Assembly (NCBI RefSeq): GCF_016755875.1 | Contig: NZ_BNED01000005.1 | Span: 4,602,001 to 4,666,000, forward strand | Reading direction: 5' to 3' | Origin: Streptomyces spororaveus | GTDB taxonomy: Bacteria > Actinomycetota > Actinomycetes > Streptomycetales > Streptomycetaceae | Length of the DNA stretch: 64,000 bases | Part shown: positions 9,027 to 19,707 of the stretch, one piece after another | Numbering within the stretch: position 1 is the first letter of the stretch | How the letters are laid out: every line of letters starts with the position of its first letter | Translations under genes and position numbers: made by a program | The notes under the pieces: model-generated | Database searches by the model: none | Told to the model about the DNA's origin: nothing | Seen by the model: the letters and a program-made list of their open reading frames with translations, nothing else

Positions 9027-9932
9027 GTGTCCGGATTCGTCGAAAAGCCCGAGCCGGTTCAGGTTCCGGGCCTCGTCCACCTCCACACCGGCAAGGTGCG
9101 CGACCTCTACCGTGACGAGGACGGCCGCCTCGTCATGGTCGCCAGCGACCGCCTGTCCGCCTTCGACTGGGTGCTGCCCACCGAGATCCCGGACAAGGGC
9201 CGCGTCCTGACGCAGCTCTCCCTGTGGTGGTTCGACCAGCTCGCGGACCTCGTCCCGAACCACGTCATCTCCACCGACCTGCCCGCCGGCGCCCCCGCCG
9301 ACTGGGCTGGCCGCACCCTGATCTGCAAGAACCTCGACATGGTCCCGGTCGAGTGCGTGGCCCGCGGCTACCTCGCCGGCTCCGGCCTCGTGGAGTACAA
9401 CCAGACCCGCACGGTCTGCGGGCTCGCCCTTCCCGAGGGCCTCGTCGACGGCTCCGAGCTGCCCGCCCCGATCTTCACCCCGGCCGCCAAGGCCGCCGTC
9501 GGCGAGCACGACGAGAACGTCTCCTACGAGGAGGTCGCGCGCACCGCCGGCGCCGAGACGGCGGCGCTGCTGCGCCAGACCACCCTCGCCGTGTACAGCC
9601 GCGCCCGGGAGATCGCGCGCGAGCGCGGGATCATCCTGGCGGACACCAAGTTCGAGTTCGGTTTCGACCCGCAGGACGGCACCCTGGTCGCCGCGGACGA
9701 GGTGCTGACCCCGGACTCCTCCCGATTCTGGCCGGCCGACCAGTGGGAGCCGGGCCGCTCGCAGCCCTCCTTCGACAAGCAGTACGTCCGCGACTGGCTG
9801 ACCTCCCCCGAGTCCGGCTGGGACCGCAAGGGCGAGCTCCCGCCGCCGGCCCTCCCGGCCGACGTCGTCGCCCGGACCAGCGCCAAGTACATCGAGGCCT
9901 TCGAGCGCCTCACCGGCCAGTCCTGGTCGTAG
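9027..9932 (+). CDS. purC: SAICAR synthetase (phosphoribosylaminoimidazole-succinocarboxamide synthase)
   Basis: Couples aspartate to CAIR with ATP, a mid-pathway step of purine synthesis. 301 residues, the longer form typical of actinobacteria and fungi. Signature blocks: HTGKVRDLY near residue 20, ASDRLSAFDWVLPTEIPDKG, VPVECVARGYLAGSGLVEY, ADTKFEFGFD and DSSRFWP. The GTG start at 9027 follows AGGGAG; the frame is open far upstream but conservation begins here. A strong terminator follows. Confidence 0.97.
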   Translation: MSGFVEKPEPVQVPGLVHLHTGKVRDLYRDEDGRLVMVASDRLSAFDWVLPTEIPDKGRVLTQLSLWWFDQLADLVPNHVISTDLPAGAPADWAGRTLICKNLDMVPVECVARGYLAGSGLVEYNQTRTVCGLALPEGLVDGSELPAPIFTPAAKAAVGEHDENVSYEEVARTAGAETAALLRQTTLAVYSRAREIARERGIILADTKFEFGFDPQDGTLVAADEVLTPDSSRFWPADQWEPGRSQPSFDKQYVRDWLTSPESGWDRKGELPPPALPADVVARTSAKYIEAFERLTGQSWS

Positions 9933-9947
9933 AGACGCAGGGACGAG

Positions 9948-9981
9948 AGAAGCCCCCCGGTCCGAGGACCGGGGGGCTTCT
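9948..9981. terminator. Bidirectional terminator between purC and tRNA-Gly
   Basis: AGAAGCCCCCCGGTC at 9948-9962 pairs with GACCGGGGGGCTTCT at 9967-9981 around a four-base loop. The 15-pair hairpin can end purC on the plus strand and the tRNA-Gly/response-regulator side on the minus strand. Confidence 0.85.
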
Positions 9982-9990
9982 TCGTTACAG

Positions 9991-10063
<73 letters not shown>

Positions 10064-10087
10064 AGGTGCGCCGTAACGCGAGAACTA

Positions 10088-10699
10088 CTATACCCAACCT
10101 CGCTCGCGTGCGAGACGCACTGCCGTGTGCCGGTTCTCCGCACCCAGCTTCGTCGCCGCCGAAGACAGGTAGTTCCGTACCGTCCCCTGCGACAGCGAGG
10201 CCCGCTCCGCGATCTCCGCTATCGGTGCCCCGTCCGCCGCGAGTTCGAGTACCTCCGCCTCCCGCGCGGTCAGCGGCGAGTCCCCCGCGCTGATCGCGTC
10301 GGCCGCCAACTCCGGGTCCACATAGCGGCCTCCCGCGTGCACGGTCCGGATCAGCTCGGCCAGCCGCTGCGCCGAGACGGTCTTCGGGGCGAAGGCCCGC
10401 ACCCCCGCCGCCAGGGCCCGCTTCAGGTGCCCGGGACGGCCGTGGCTGGTCACGATCATGGTCTTGCAGCCGGGCAGTTCGGCCCGCAGCGATGTGGCGA
10501 CACTCACACCGTCCGCCCCCGGCATCTGCAGGTCCAGCACCGCCACGTCGGGCCGGTGGGCCCGCGCCATCGCCAGCGCCTCGGGGCCCGAGGCCGCCTC
10601 CGCGATGACGGTCAGGTCGTCCTCCAGCGCGAGCAGCGCCGCCAACGCGCCCCTGATCAGATGCTCGTCATCGGCGAGCAGTACGCGTACGGGGCTCAC
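10088..10699 (-). CDS. NarL/LuxR-family response regulator
   Basis: 203 residues. Receiver domain with the acidic pocket DDE at 10-12, phospho-acceptor D56 (AVLDLQMPG) and PK near 106. The C-terminal LuxR-type helix-turn-helix runs from about 140 (LTAREAEVLELAADG ... SLSQGTVRNYLSSAATKL). The start overlaps the histidine kinase stop by four bases (ATGA), showing translational coupling. Together with the ABC exporter genes upstream it probably controls this operon in response to a membrane or drug signal; the signal is unknown. Confidence 0.95.
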   Translation of the reverse strand: MSPVRVLLADDEHLIRGALAALLALEDDLTVIAEAASGPEALAMARAHRPDVAVLDLQMPGADGVSVATSLRAELPGCKTMIVTSHGRPGHLKRALAAGVRAFAPKTVSAQRLAELIRTVHAGGRYVDPELAADAISAGDSPLTAREAEVLELAADGAPIAEIAERASLSQGTVRNYLSSAATKLGAENRHTAVRLARERGWV

Positions 10700-11946
10700 G
10701 CCCGCACCTCCAGTTCTTGCAGTCGTCGGTCCGGGATCTGCGCCAGCAGCCGGAACCGGCCGTCGCCGACCAGCCCCGCCTGCAACGTCCCGTCCAGGGC
10801 GGCGAGTCGCTCCCGCAGCCCGGCCAGCCCCGAGCCCGGAGGCCCGGCCGGGGCCTCGGGCGCCCCGTCGTTCTCCACCACCAGCGTCACGGAGCCGCCC
10901 TCCCCGGCGGTCAGCCGGATCAGGCAGCGGTGCGCGTCCCCGTGCCGCAGGATGTTCGTCGTCGCCTCGCGCACCACCCAGCCGAGGGCCGACTGGACCT
11001 CGGGCGGCAGCTCCGTGGCCCGCCGCCCGGCCGGGAAGTCCACGCGGCAGTCCATTCCGGCCGCGCTGAGCACCCCGCGCGCGCCCTCCAGTTCCACCGA
11101 GAGGTCCGCCTCCCGGTAGCCCCGCACCACGTCCCGTACCTCCCGCTGGGACTCCTGCGCGATCCGCTGCACCTCGATCATCTGCTCCACCGCCTCCGGC
11201 CGTTCGCGCCGGGCCAGCTGTATCGCCAGCTCGCTCTTGAGCGCGATCACCGCCAGATTGCGGCCCATCACGTCGTGCAGGTCACGGCCGAACCGCAGCC
11301 GCTCCTCCGCCACCGCGAGGCGCGCCTGGACCTCGCGCGAGTGGTCCAGCTCGTAGACCGTTCTCAGCAGCCACGCCGAGAAACCGCAGGTGGCGCCGAA
11401 GAACAGGCTGCCGAGCAGGATGCCCACGCAGTAGCCCAGGGCCGTGGCGGCCGGCGTGCCCAGGGCGAGTGCGGCCAGCCCCGTCGCGACCGCCGCCGCC
11501 GCGGGGATGAACAGCATCCTCTTCACCGACCGCAGGCACAGGACCAGCGATCCCGAGGCGAACCAGATCAGCCCCGCCACCAGCGTCGGCGTCACGGCAG
11601 CCTCGGAGATGTGTCCGGTCGCCCGGAGCGTGAGCACGGCCAGGGTGCACGCGGCCGTCGTGACGACCACTGCCACCGCCGTCCGGGTGGGGCGTTCGCG
11701 CCGGCCCACCACCCAGTGCAGCGCCTTGTGGGTGAGCACCCCGCACAGCACCGCATGGCCGCAGACCATGAACAGCAGGGTGAGGGGAAGCAGGACCGGG
11801 GGCCTCGAAGGGGCGGTGGCGGCCACGGGCATCAGCCCGAAGGACGTGATCTCCAGGAGGACGAAGAGATGGAACGACCCCCGCGTGTAGAGCTCGACCT
11901 TCCCCGCACTGCTGCGGTTCTTCCACCACCCCGTCATTTTCGACAC
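10696..11946 (-). CDS. Sensor histidine kinase (HisKA_3 type)
   Basis: 416 residues with about six hydrophobic segments in the first 200, then a coiled stretch and the dimerisation/phosphoacceptor motif RDLHDVMGRNLAVIALKSE near residue 220. A HATPase domain follows (WVVREATTNILRHGDA, then SGLAGLRERLAALDG). No extracellular sensor domain is visible, so it probably senses within the membrane, like DesK-type kinases. It lies 22 bases after the permease gene and overlaps its response regulator. Confidence 0.95.
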   Translation of the reverse strand: MSKMTGWWKNRSSAGKVELYTRGSFHLFVLLEITSFGLMPVAATAPSRPPVLLPLTLLFMVCGHAVLCGVLTHKALHWVVGRRERPTRTAVAVVVTTAACTLAVLTLRATGHISEAAVTPTLVAGLIWFASGSLVLCLRSVKRMLFIPAAAAVATGLAALALGTPAATALGYCVGILLGSLFFGATCGFSAWLLRTVYELDHSREVQARLAVAEERLRFGRDLHDVMGRNLAVIALKSELAIQLARRERPEAVEQMIEVQRIAQESQREVRDVVRGYREADLSVELEGARGVLSAAGMDCRVDFPAGRRATELPPEVQSALGWVVREATTNILRHGDAHRCLIRLTAGEGGSVTLVVENDGAPEAPAGPPGSGLAGLRERLAALDGTLQAGLVGDGRFRLLAQIPDRRLQELEVRA

Positions 11947-11968
11947 GGTTCCCGTCCCCCGACTCGCA

Positions 11969-12733
11969 CTACCGGCGCGGTTCCCAGCGGAACCACCGCT
12001 GAACAGAAAACACGGTGATCACGATCCAGGCCAATGCGGTCAGCCCGGCACTGAGCAGGTCCCCGCCCGCCGAGCCGCCGCTCCACCCGGCCCGTACGAG
12101 GGTCATCACCCCGCTCAGCGGCAGCAGTTCGCACAGCGAGGCCGCCAGGTCCGGCAGCGAGTCGGCCGGGAAGAACAGCCCGGAGCCGAGCACGGTCGCC
12201 AGGAACAGGGGCAGCGTGGTGAGGCCCGCGGTCTCCACGGTGCGGGTGAAGGAGCTGGCCAGCGCGGACAGTCCGGCGAGCAGCACGATGCCCGCGAGGA
12301 CGCCCGCCACGAGCAGCAGGGGGCTGCGCGGCATGCGCACGTCCAGGGCGGCGGCCCCGGCCACGGTGAGGACGGCGATCTGCCCGAGGGCCAGGACGGC
12401 GGCGGGCAGGGCGGTTCCGGCGATGATCTCCAGGTCGGTCGCCTCGCCGGTACGGAGCCGCTTGAGGACGAGTTCCTCGCGCCGGGCGACGTAGGCGGAG
12501 ACCAGGTTCATGTGGACGACGAGGATCAGCACCATGCCGATCCCGCCGGTCAGGGTGGCCTCGCCGAGGGCCTCGGCGCCGTCGGCCCCGCTCAGCGAGG
12601 AGCGCAGGATGAACACCATCAGCAGGGGCATCAGGACGGCCAGGGTGAGCGCCGCCCGGTTGCGTACCAGCAGGGTCACCTCCGAGCGGCCGAGCGCGAC
12701 GAGCCGGCCGGGGTTCAGGGTGAGCGTGTTCAT
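11969..12733 (-). CDS. ABC-2 type transporter permease
   Basis: 254 residues with about six membrane segments, beginning NPGRLVALGRSEVTLLVRNRAAL, typical of daunorubicin-type (DrrB) permeases. ATG at 12733 overlaps the ATPase stop by four bases. Pairs with the upstream ATPase to export a lipophilic compound; the substrate is unknown. Confidence 0.93.
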   Translation of the reverse strand: MNTLTLNPGRLVALGRSEVTLLVRNRAALTLAVLMPLLMVFILRSSLSGADGAEALGEATLTGGIGMVLILVVHMNLVSAYVARREELVLKRLRTGEATDLEIIAGTALPAAVLALGQIAVLTVAGAAALDVRMPRSPLLLVAGVLAGIVLLAGLSALASSFTRTVETAGLTTLPLFLATVLGSGLFFPADSLPDLAASLCELLPLSGVMTLVRAGWSGGSAGGDLLSAGLTALAWIVITVFSVQRWFRWEPRR

Positions 12734-13674
12734 CGGGTCTCCGCCTTCGTGTCCTCGGTGCGGCCGCCGGCGGTGCGGCGGTTCTCCGCGATCTCCAGGA
12801 AGGCCTCCTCCAGGGAGGCGGACCGGGCGTCGAGCCCGGCCAGTTCCACGCCGCACTCCCGGGCCCAGTCCAGTAGTTCGGCCAGGTCCCCCTGGAGGCG
12901 GTCGGTACGGATCTCCACGCGCTGCCCGTCGGCCGCCGCGCGCAGCGTCAGCGGGAGCCGGGAGGCGGTCACCCCGGCCGGGAGGGTGAAGCGGATCCGG
13001 GCCGGGCGGGTGGCGGTCACCTCGGCCGGACTGCCGGACAGGACGAGTTCCCCCTCGTGGAGGATGGCGAGGCGGTCCGCGAGCTCCTCGGCCTCCTCCA
13101 GGTAGTGCGTGGTCAGCAGCACCGTGGTGCCCTGGTCGCGCAGCTCCCGGACGAGCGCCCAGGTGTCGCGGCGTCCCTCCGGGTCCATGCCGGTGGTCGG
13201 TTCGTCCAGGAAGAGGATCTCGGGCCGGCCGAGCAGGGCCAGCGCCAGGTCCAGGCGCCGCCGTTCGCCGCCGGACAGCTGTTTGACGCGTACGGCGGAC
13301 CGCGCGGCCAGGCCGACCAGTTCCAGCACCTCCGCCGCCGGGCGGGCTCCGGTGGTGACCCCGCCCCACATCCGGACGGTCTCGGTCACCGTCAGGTCGG
13401 AGGGGAAGCCGCCCTCCTGGAGCATGACCCCGGTGCGCGGGCGGACCTCGGCCCGCCGCGTGTACGGATCGAGCCCGAGGACGCGCACCCGGCCCCCGCT
13501 CGGCGCGGCCAGCCCCTCCAGCAGTTCGACGGTGGAGGTCTTGCCCGCGCCGTTGGTGCCGAGCAGGGCGAAGATCTCGCCCCGGGCCACGGAGAAGGAG
13601 ACGCCCCGGACGGCCTCGAATCCTCCCGCGTAGCCGCGGCGCAGGCCTTCGGCTTCGATCACGGTGTCAGTCAT
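12730..13674 (-). CDS. ABC transporter ATP-binding protein (DrrA-like)
   Basis: 314 residues. Walker A LLGTNGAGKTST near residue 37, signature LSGGERRRLDLALALLG, Walker B EILFLDEPTTGMDP, then the H-loop TTHYLEEAEELADR. The C-terminal 100 residues form the extension seen in drug exporters of the DrrA type. First gene of a four-gene minus-strand operon (ATPase, permease, kinase, regulator), an arrangement typical of self-regulating antibiotic or peptide resistance exporters. Confidence 0.96.
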   Translation of the reverse strand: MTDTVIEAEGLRRGYAGGFEAVRGVSFSVARGEIFALLGTNGAGKTSTVELLEGLAAPSGGRVRVLGLDPYTRRAEVRPRTGVMLQEGGFPSDLTVTETVRMWGGVTTGARPAAEVLELVGLAARSAVRVKQLSGGERRRLDLALALLGRPEILFLDEPTTGMDPEGRRDTWALVRELRDQGTTVLLTTHYLEEAEELADRLAILHEGELVLSGSPAEVTATRPARIRFTLPAGVTASRLPLTLRAAADGQRVEIRTDRLQGDLAELLDWARECGVELAGLDARSASLEEAFLEIAENRRTAGGRTEDTKAETR

Positions 13675-13780
13675 GATCCAAGGCTCGCGCCGCCGGCACC
13701 GGGCCGGCAGTGCGCGCTGTCACCGCCGCCGATGACATTTGTCAGGGGCCGGCGCCGGGGTGGCGAAGTCGGGGAAACAC

Positions 13781-13817
13781 GAAGAAGGCCCCGATCGCAA
13801 TGACCGGGGCCTTCTTC
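13781..13817 (-). terminator. Terminator after the tRNA-Gly pair
   Basis: GAAGAAGGCCCCG at 13781-13793 pairs with CGGGGCCTTCTTC at 13805-13817 (13 pairs). It lies just past the 3' end of the tRNA-Gly at 13824. Confidence 0.8.
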
Positions 13818-13823
13818 ATACAG

Positions 13824-13896
<73 letters not shown>

Positions 13897-13970
13897 AAGC
13901 ACTGCACTGCCGCGAGGCAATGCATGCATCACTCTACCCGATCCACAGCAGTGGTCCGGAGGTGATGCAG

Positions 13971-14042
13971 AGCGGGTGACAGGAATCGCACACTGCGCCT
14001 TCCCTCTGGAAGAGGGATGTTCTGCTACTGAACTACACCCGC
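13971..14042 (-). tRNA. tRNA-Gly (anticodon TCC)
   Basis: The minus strand begins GCGGGTG and closes with CACCCGC. The anticodon arm TCCCTCTTCCAGAGGGA gives TCC (glycine, GGA/GGG codons). The T arm TGTGCGATTCCTGTCA is slightly unusual but pairs. CCA not encoded. Probably co-transcribed with the tRNA-Gly(GCC) 75 bases downstream. Confidence 0.95.
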
Positions 14043-14091
14043 ACGACCTCGGAGGCTTTGACCTGCGGTCTGGCCCCTCGGCGTGATCCAC

Positions 14092-14122
14092 ACACTAGCC
14101 GACGGATGGGGGTGCATGGCAA
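14092..14122 (-). promoter_or_regulatory. Candidate promoter of the tRNA-Gly pair
   Basis: On the minus strand, TTGCCA (14117-14122) and TAGTGT (14092-14097) are separated by 19 bases, about 50 bases before the tRNA-Gly(TCC). The spacer is slightly long. The -35 lies just inside the intergenic gap before lsrL's end. Confidence 0.4.
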
Positions 14123-14130
14123 ATCGACCC

Positions 14131-14448
14131 TCAGTGAGCCGCGTTGTAGGCCTCGTAGATCTTCTTGGGGATGCGGCCGCGCGGCGGCACCTCGAACTGG
14201 TTCGACCGGGCCCAGGCGCGGACGACCGCCGGGTCCGGGGCGACGGCGGTGTGCTTGAAGACCTTCCCCGAACGCGACTGGCGACGGCCGGCGGCCACGA
14301 AGGGGGCCAGGCCCTTCCTCAGTTTCTTTGCGTTCGCCACATTGAGGTCGATCTCGTAGGACTTTCCGTCCAGAGCGAACCCGACCGTTTCCACCGCTTC
14401 TCCGCCATCGATGTCGTCGGAGAGCGTGACTACTACGCGCTGCGCCAC
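14131..14448 (-). CDS. lsrL: Lsr2-family nucleoid-associated protein (LsrL paralogue)
   Basis: 105 residues. The N-terminal oligomerisation domain begins AQRVVVTLSDDIDGGEA and includes VGFALDGKSYEIDLN. The C-terminal DNA-binding domain has PAVVRAWARSNQFEV and the AT-hook-like RGR (PPRGRIPKKI). Lsr2 proteins coat AT-rich, often acquired DNA and silence it. Streptomyces carry two: the main lsr2 and lsrL; the position between the tRNA-Gly genes and purS matches lsrL (from memory). The GTG start at 14448 gives the standard N-terminus; the open frame upstream is non-conserved. The leader upstream contains a striking nested inverted repeat. Confidence 0.93.
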   Translation of the reverse strand: MAQRVVVTLSDDIDGGEAVETVGFALDGKSYEIDLNVANAKKLRKGLAPFVAAGRRQSRSGKVFKHTAVAPDPAVVRAWARSNQFEVPPRGRIPKKIYEAYNAAH

Positions 14449-14520
14449 GGATATCGGTCCCTTCGTGCGACGTCGCCACCTGCTGACGTGCGGTGATGTC
14501 GCCTGTGTGGATGTTTCGGG

Positions 14521-14583
14521 GCAATGCAACTTTCCTCCGGAATCCGGAGTGATTCCTTTGTACCGCGATTCCCATTGCATTGC
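14521..14583. repeat. Nested inverted repeats in the lsrL-purS intergenic region
   Basis: GCAATGCAA at 14521-14529 is perfectly inverted as TTGCATTGC at 14575-14583. Between them CTCCGG (14535-14540), AAT, CCGGAG (14544-14549) form a second perfect inverted repeat. The element is 72-135 bases upstream of the lsrL start and may be an operator or an mRNA leader structure. Confidence 0.6.
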
Positions 14584-14697
14584 GAAGCCCAGTTAATTCT
14601 CTCCGCGTGTCCCGCCGCAATGCCGGGCACGTGGTTTTCCGGCGGATTTTGCGAAGCGTTGGTGAAGCCGAAACGGCCCGGTGATCCCGGCCCCGGG

Positions 14698-14717
14698 ATA
14701 TCTACCCGCGTAGAAAT
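14698..14717. promoter_or_regulatory. Candidate operator before purS
   Basis: ATATCTAC, CCGC, GTAGAAAT: two eight-base arms with one mismatch, ending ten bases before the -10-like TACGCT. The position over the expected -35 would suit a repressor or activator of the purSQL operon. Confidence 0.4.
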
Positions 14718-14727
14718 TTCGGCCGGG

Positions 14728-14733
14728 TACGCT
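14728..14733 (+). promoter_or_regulatory. -10-like element of the purSQL operon
   Basis: TACGCT, 42 bases before the purS ATG. The -35 region is occupied by the inverted repeat at 14698-14717 and has no clear consensus. Confidence 0.4.
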
Positions 14734-14775
14734 GATGGAACCGCCTTCGCACCAACCACCACACGGGAGTGCCCG

Positions 14776-15021
14776 ATGGCACGCGTCGTAGTCGACGTCA
14801 TGCTCAAGCCGGAGATCCTCGACCCCCAGGGCCAGGCGGTGCAGCGTGCACTGCCGCGCCTGGGCTTCGAAGGGATCGCCGACGTCCGCCAGGGGAAGCG
14901 CTTCGAACTGGAGGTGGAGGGACCGGTCGACCAGGCCGCCCTCGACCGCATCCACAAGATGGCCGAAACGTTCCTCGCCAACACCGTCATCGAAGACTTC
15001 ACCGTGAAGGTCGAGGCCTGA
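14776..15021 (+). CDS. purS: FGAM synthase subunit PurS
   Basis: 81 residues. Small structural subunit that bridges PurQ and PurL in the three-part FGAM synthase (step four of purine synthesis). Diagnostic start [21 protein letters not shown] and the block [14 protein letters not shown] at 14776 follows CACGGGAG. purQ begins two bases after its stop, the start of a tightly coupled operon. Confidence 0.96.
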   Translation: MARVVVDVMLKPEILDPQGQAVQRALPRLGFEGIADVRQGKRFELEVEGPVDQAALDRIHKMAETFLANTVIEDFTVKVEA

Positions 15022-15023
15022 CG

Positions 15024-15700
15024 GTGACCACTCGCATCGGAGTCGTCACGTTCCCCGGAACGCTCGACGACCGTGACTCGCTGCGCGCCGTCCGCCTCGC
15101 GGGGGCCGAGCCGGTCTCGCTGTGGCACCGCGACAAGGACCTGCACCAGGTCGACGCGGTCGTCCTCGCGGGCGGCTTCTCCTACGGGGACTACCTGCGC
15201 GCCGGGGCCATCTCCCGTTTCTCGCCGGTGATGGAGACCATCATCGAGCAGGCCAAGGGCGGCATGCCCGTCCTGGGCATCTGCAACGGCTTCCAGGTCC
15301 TCACCGAGGCCCACCTGCTGCCGGGGGCGATGCTCCGGAACAACCACCTGCACTTCATCTGCCGCGACCAGAAGCTGCGGGTGGAGAACGCGGAGACCGC
15401 GTGGACCGGCGACTACACCGCCGGCCAGGAGATCTCCGTACCGCTCAAGAACATGGACGGCCGTTACACCGCCGACGAGCGCACGCTCGACGAACTGGAG
15501 GCCGAAGGCCGAGTGGCCTTCCGGTACCTGGACGGCAACCCGAACGGCTCGCTGCGCGACATCGCCGGCATCACCAACGCCGCGGGCAACGTCGTCGGCC
15601 TCATGCCGCACCCCGAGCACGCGGTCGAGCCGCTGATCGGGACGGGCCGCACCGACGGCCTCCCGTTCTTCACCTCGGTCCTGAAGAAGCTGGTCAGCGC

Positions 15701-15704
<4 letters not shown>
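15024..15704 (+). CDS. purQ: FGAM synthase subunit PurQ (glutaminase)
   Basis: 226 residues. Class I glutamine amidotransferase that supplies ammonia to PurL. Motifs: [13 protein letters not shown] near 50, the nucleophile elbow [11 protein letters not shown] (Cys near 88) and the His/Glu pair in [10 protein letters not shown] near 195. GTG start two bases after purS; its stop overlaps the purL ATG by four bases (ATGA). Confidence 0.97.
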
Positions 15705-17950
<2,246 letters not shown>

Positions 17951-17965
17951 TCCCACCGCCTCTGC

Positions 17966-18004
17966 CACGAGCCCCCGACCGGATCCAGCGGTCGGGGGCT
18001 CGTG
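17966..18004 (+). terminator. Terminator of the purSQL operon
   Basis: CACGAGCCCCCGACC at 17966-17980 pairs without mismatch with GGTCGGGGGCTCGTG at 17990-18004, 16 bases after the purL stop. Confidence 0.88.
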
Positions 18005-18029
18005 TCGTCGGCGGAACCCGCGGCCCGAG

Positions 18030-18035
18030 TAGGGT
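18030..18035 (+). promoter_or_regulatory. -10 element of a possible leaderless promoter
   Basis: TAGGGT lies six bases before the ATG at 18042. No separate Shine-Dalgarno is needed if transcription starts at the ATG. Confidence 0.45.
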
Positions 18036-18041
18036 CGGGGC

Positions 18042-18833
18042 ATGCCGCCCCGAGGGAAGAAGCCGCGTACCTACGATCCCGCCCGGATCCGTACGGCCGT
18101 CACCGCGCAGTTCGCGCATGTCTGCCGGGCCGTCGGGGAGTTGGGTCCCGAGCAGCTGGCACGCCCCAGCGGGCTCGGGGAGTGGAGCGTCGCCGAACTC
18201 GCCGGGCACATCGCCTGGATCGCCGACTCGCTGGCGGGGGGCCTGGCCCGGCCGCCCGCGGCCGTCGCCGAGCTCTCGGCCGTCGAGTGGCCCTTCGCCA
18301 CCGCCTCGCTGGCCGGGAAGATCTCCGAAGCGGCCAGGGAGACCCTGACCGGGGCACCGCTGCCCGAGCTGTACGAGCGGGCCGCCGCCCGGATGGCGCA
18401 GGCGCTCGCGGCGCATCCGGGCGAGCGCGTGCTGGACCTGTGGATCGGGGACATGACCCTGGCCGACTTCCTGGTCACCCGGACCGTGGAGCTGGTGGTC
18501 CACACCGACGACCTGAACCGGGCCGCCGGACTGGACATCCCGGTCGACCGGCAGGCGCTGGCCGCCTGCACCCGGCTGCTCGCCGACGCGCTCGCTCTCA
18601 AGGCACCGGGCGGCTCGGTCGAGGTCCGCGTGCCGCCCTTCGCGGTGGTCCAGTGCATCGAGGGCCCGCGGCACACCCGCGGCACCCCGCCGAACGTGGT
18701 GGAGACCGACCCGCTGACCTGGATCCGGCTCGCGACCGGCCGTACGCAATGGGCCGCGGCCCTCGACGGGGCGCACGTACGGGCCAGTGGCGAACGGGCC
18801 GATCTGTCGGCGCTGCTGCCGCTGATGAGCTGA
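18042..18833 (+). CDS. Maleylpyruvate isomerase family mycothiol-dependent-type protein
   Basis: 263 residues. The N-terminal DinB-like four-helix domain (LGEWSVAELAGHIAWIADSL with a metal-ligand His; WIGDMTLADFLVTRTVELVVHTDDLN with a second His) is the mycothiol maleylpyruvate isomerase fold. A short C-terminal SCP2-like part (DPLTWIRLATGRTQWAAAL, GERADLSALLPLM) follows. These proteins use mycothiol as thiol cofactor; the substrate is unknown. The ATG follows a -10-like TAGGGT closely. The next gene begins 10 bases after its stop. Confidence 0.88.
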   Translation: MPPRGKKPRTYDPARIRTAVTAQFAHVCRAVGELGPEQLARPSGLGEWSVAELAGHIAWIADSLAGGLARPPAAVAELSAVEWPFATASLAGKISEAARETLTGAPLPELYERAAARMAQALAAHPGERVLDLWIGDMTLADFLVTRTVELVVHTDDLNRAAGLDIPVDRQALAACTRLLADALALKAPGGSVEVRVPPFAVVQCIEGPRHTRGTPPNVVETDPLTWIRLATGRTQWAAALDGAHVRASGERADLSALLPLMS

Positions 18834-18843
18834 GGGGACAACC

Positions 18844-19689
18844 ATGGTGGAACCACTGCGGCGCCCGGTCCGTCCCAGGGGCATGCCTACCTTCCGGCAC
18901 GTCCCCGCCTCCGCGGGCCTGGCCCTCGTCGTCGTCCTCGCCCTGGCCGGCTGCGGCCGGACCGGGGACGCCCACGGAGCCCGGCTGCCCGATCCCGTGG
19001 GCTCCTGGGCCGTCGAGTCCCTGACCACGGACGGCCGCACCCTGCACGCGCCCGAGAGCGCCCACCTCGACATCGGCCGGAACCAGGTCAAGGGCAACTA
19101 CGGCTGCAACGGCTTCACCGCGGTGGCGGCCTTCGCCGGTACCTCCGCGGTGACCGTCACGCCCGGTGCCTCGACCACCATGGCCTGCGCGGACATGGAG
19201 TTCGAGACGGCCTTCGCCAAGCTGTTCCAGGGCGAACTGGCGATCGACCGGGGACCCGACCGGCTCACCCTGAAGACCGCCGACGGGAGCACCATCGCCA
19301 TGACCTCGGCGCCCGCGGTCACGGACGCCCCGCTCACCACGACCGAGTGGACCGTGGAGTCGCTGGTCAGCGGTGGGACCGCGGCCTCCGTGCCCGCCGA
19401 GGCGGCCGGGAAGGCGCGGTTCACCATCGCCCCGGACTTCACCGTGAGCGGCGTCCTCGGCTGCAACCGGTTCAGCGCCAAGGCCACCGTCGACGGCTCC
19501 ACGGTCACCTTCGGGCCGCTGACCTCGACCCGGATGGCCTGCGAGGGCGCGGTCGGCGAGCTCGAGCGGACGCTGACCGAGCTGTTCGGCAGCGGCCCGC
19601 TCACCGCGAAGACCGAGGGCCGCACCCTCACCCTCACCGCCGCCGACGGCAAGGGCCTGACCGCGAAGGCGTCCTCCGCCGCCGAGTGA
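18844..19689 (+). CDS. Lipoprotein with two META/HslJ domains
   Basis: 281 residues. A lipoprotein signal peptide ends at the lipobox LALAGC near residue 37, so the mature protein is anchored outside the cell. Two META (HslJ-like) domains follow, at about 50-155 and 163-275, each with the GCNGF/GCNRFSAK and TRMAC/TTMAC landmarks. HslJ-type proteins are linked to heat or drug tolerance, but the function here is unknown. Probably co-transcribed with the preceding gene. The stop is 18 bases from the converging sulfatase gene. Confidence 0.9.
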   Translation: MVEPLRRPVRPRGMPTFRHVPASAGLALVVVLALAGCGRTGDAHGARLPDPVGSWAVESLTTDGRTLHAPESAHLDIGRNQVKGNYGCNGFTAVAAFAGTSAVTVTPGASTTMACADMEFETAFAKLFQGELAIDRGPDRLTLKTADGSTIAMTSAPAVTDAPLTTTEWTVESLVSGGTAASVPAEAAGKARFTIAPDFTVSGVLGCNRFSAKATVDGSTVTFGPLTSTRMACEGAVGELERTLTELFGSGPLTAKTEGRTLTLTAADGKGLTAKASSAAE

Positions 19690-19707
19690 CGCCCGCCCGG
19701 GAGGCAG

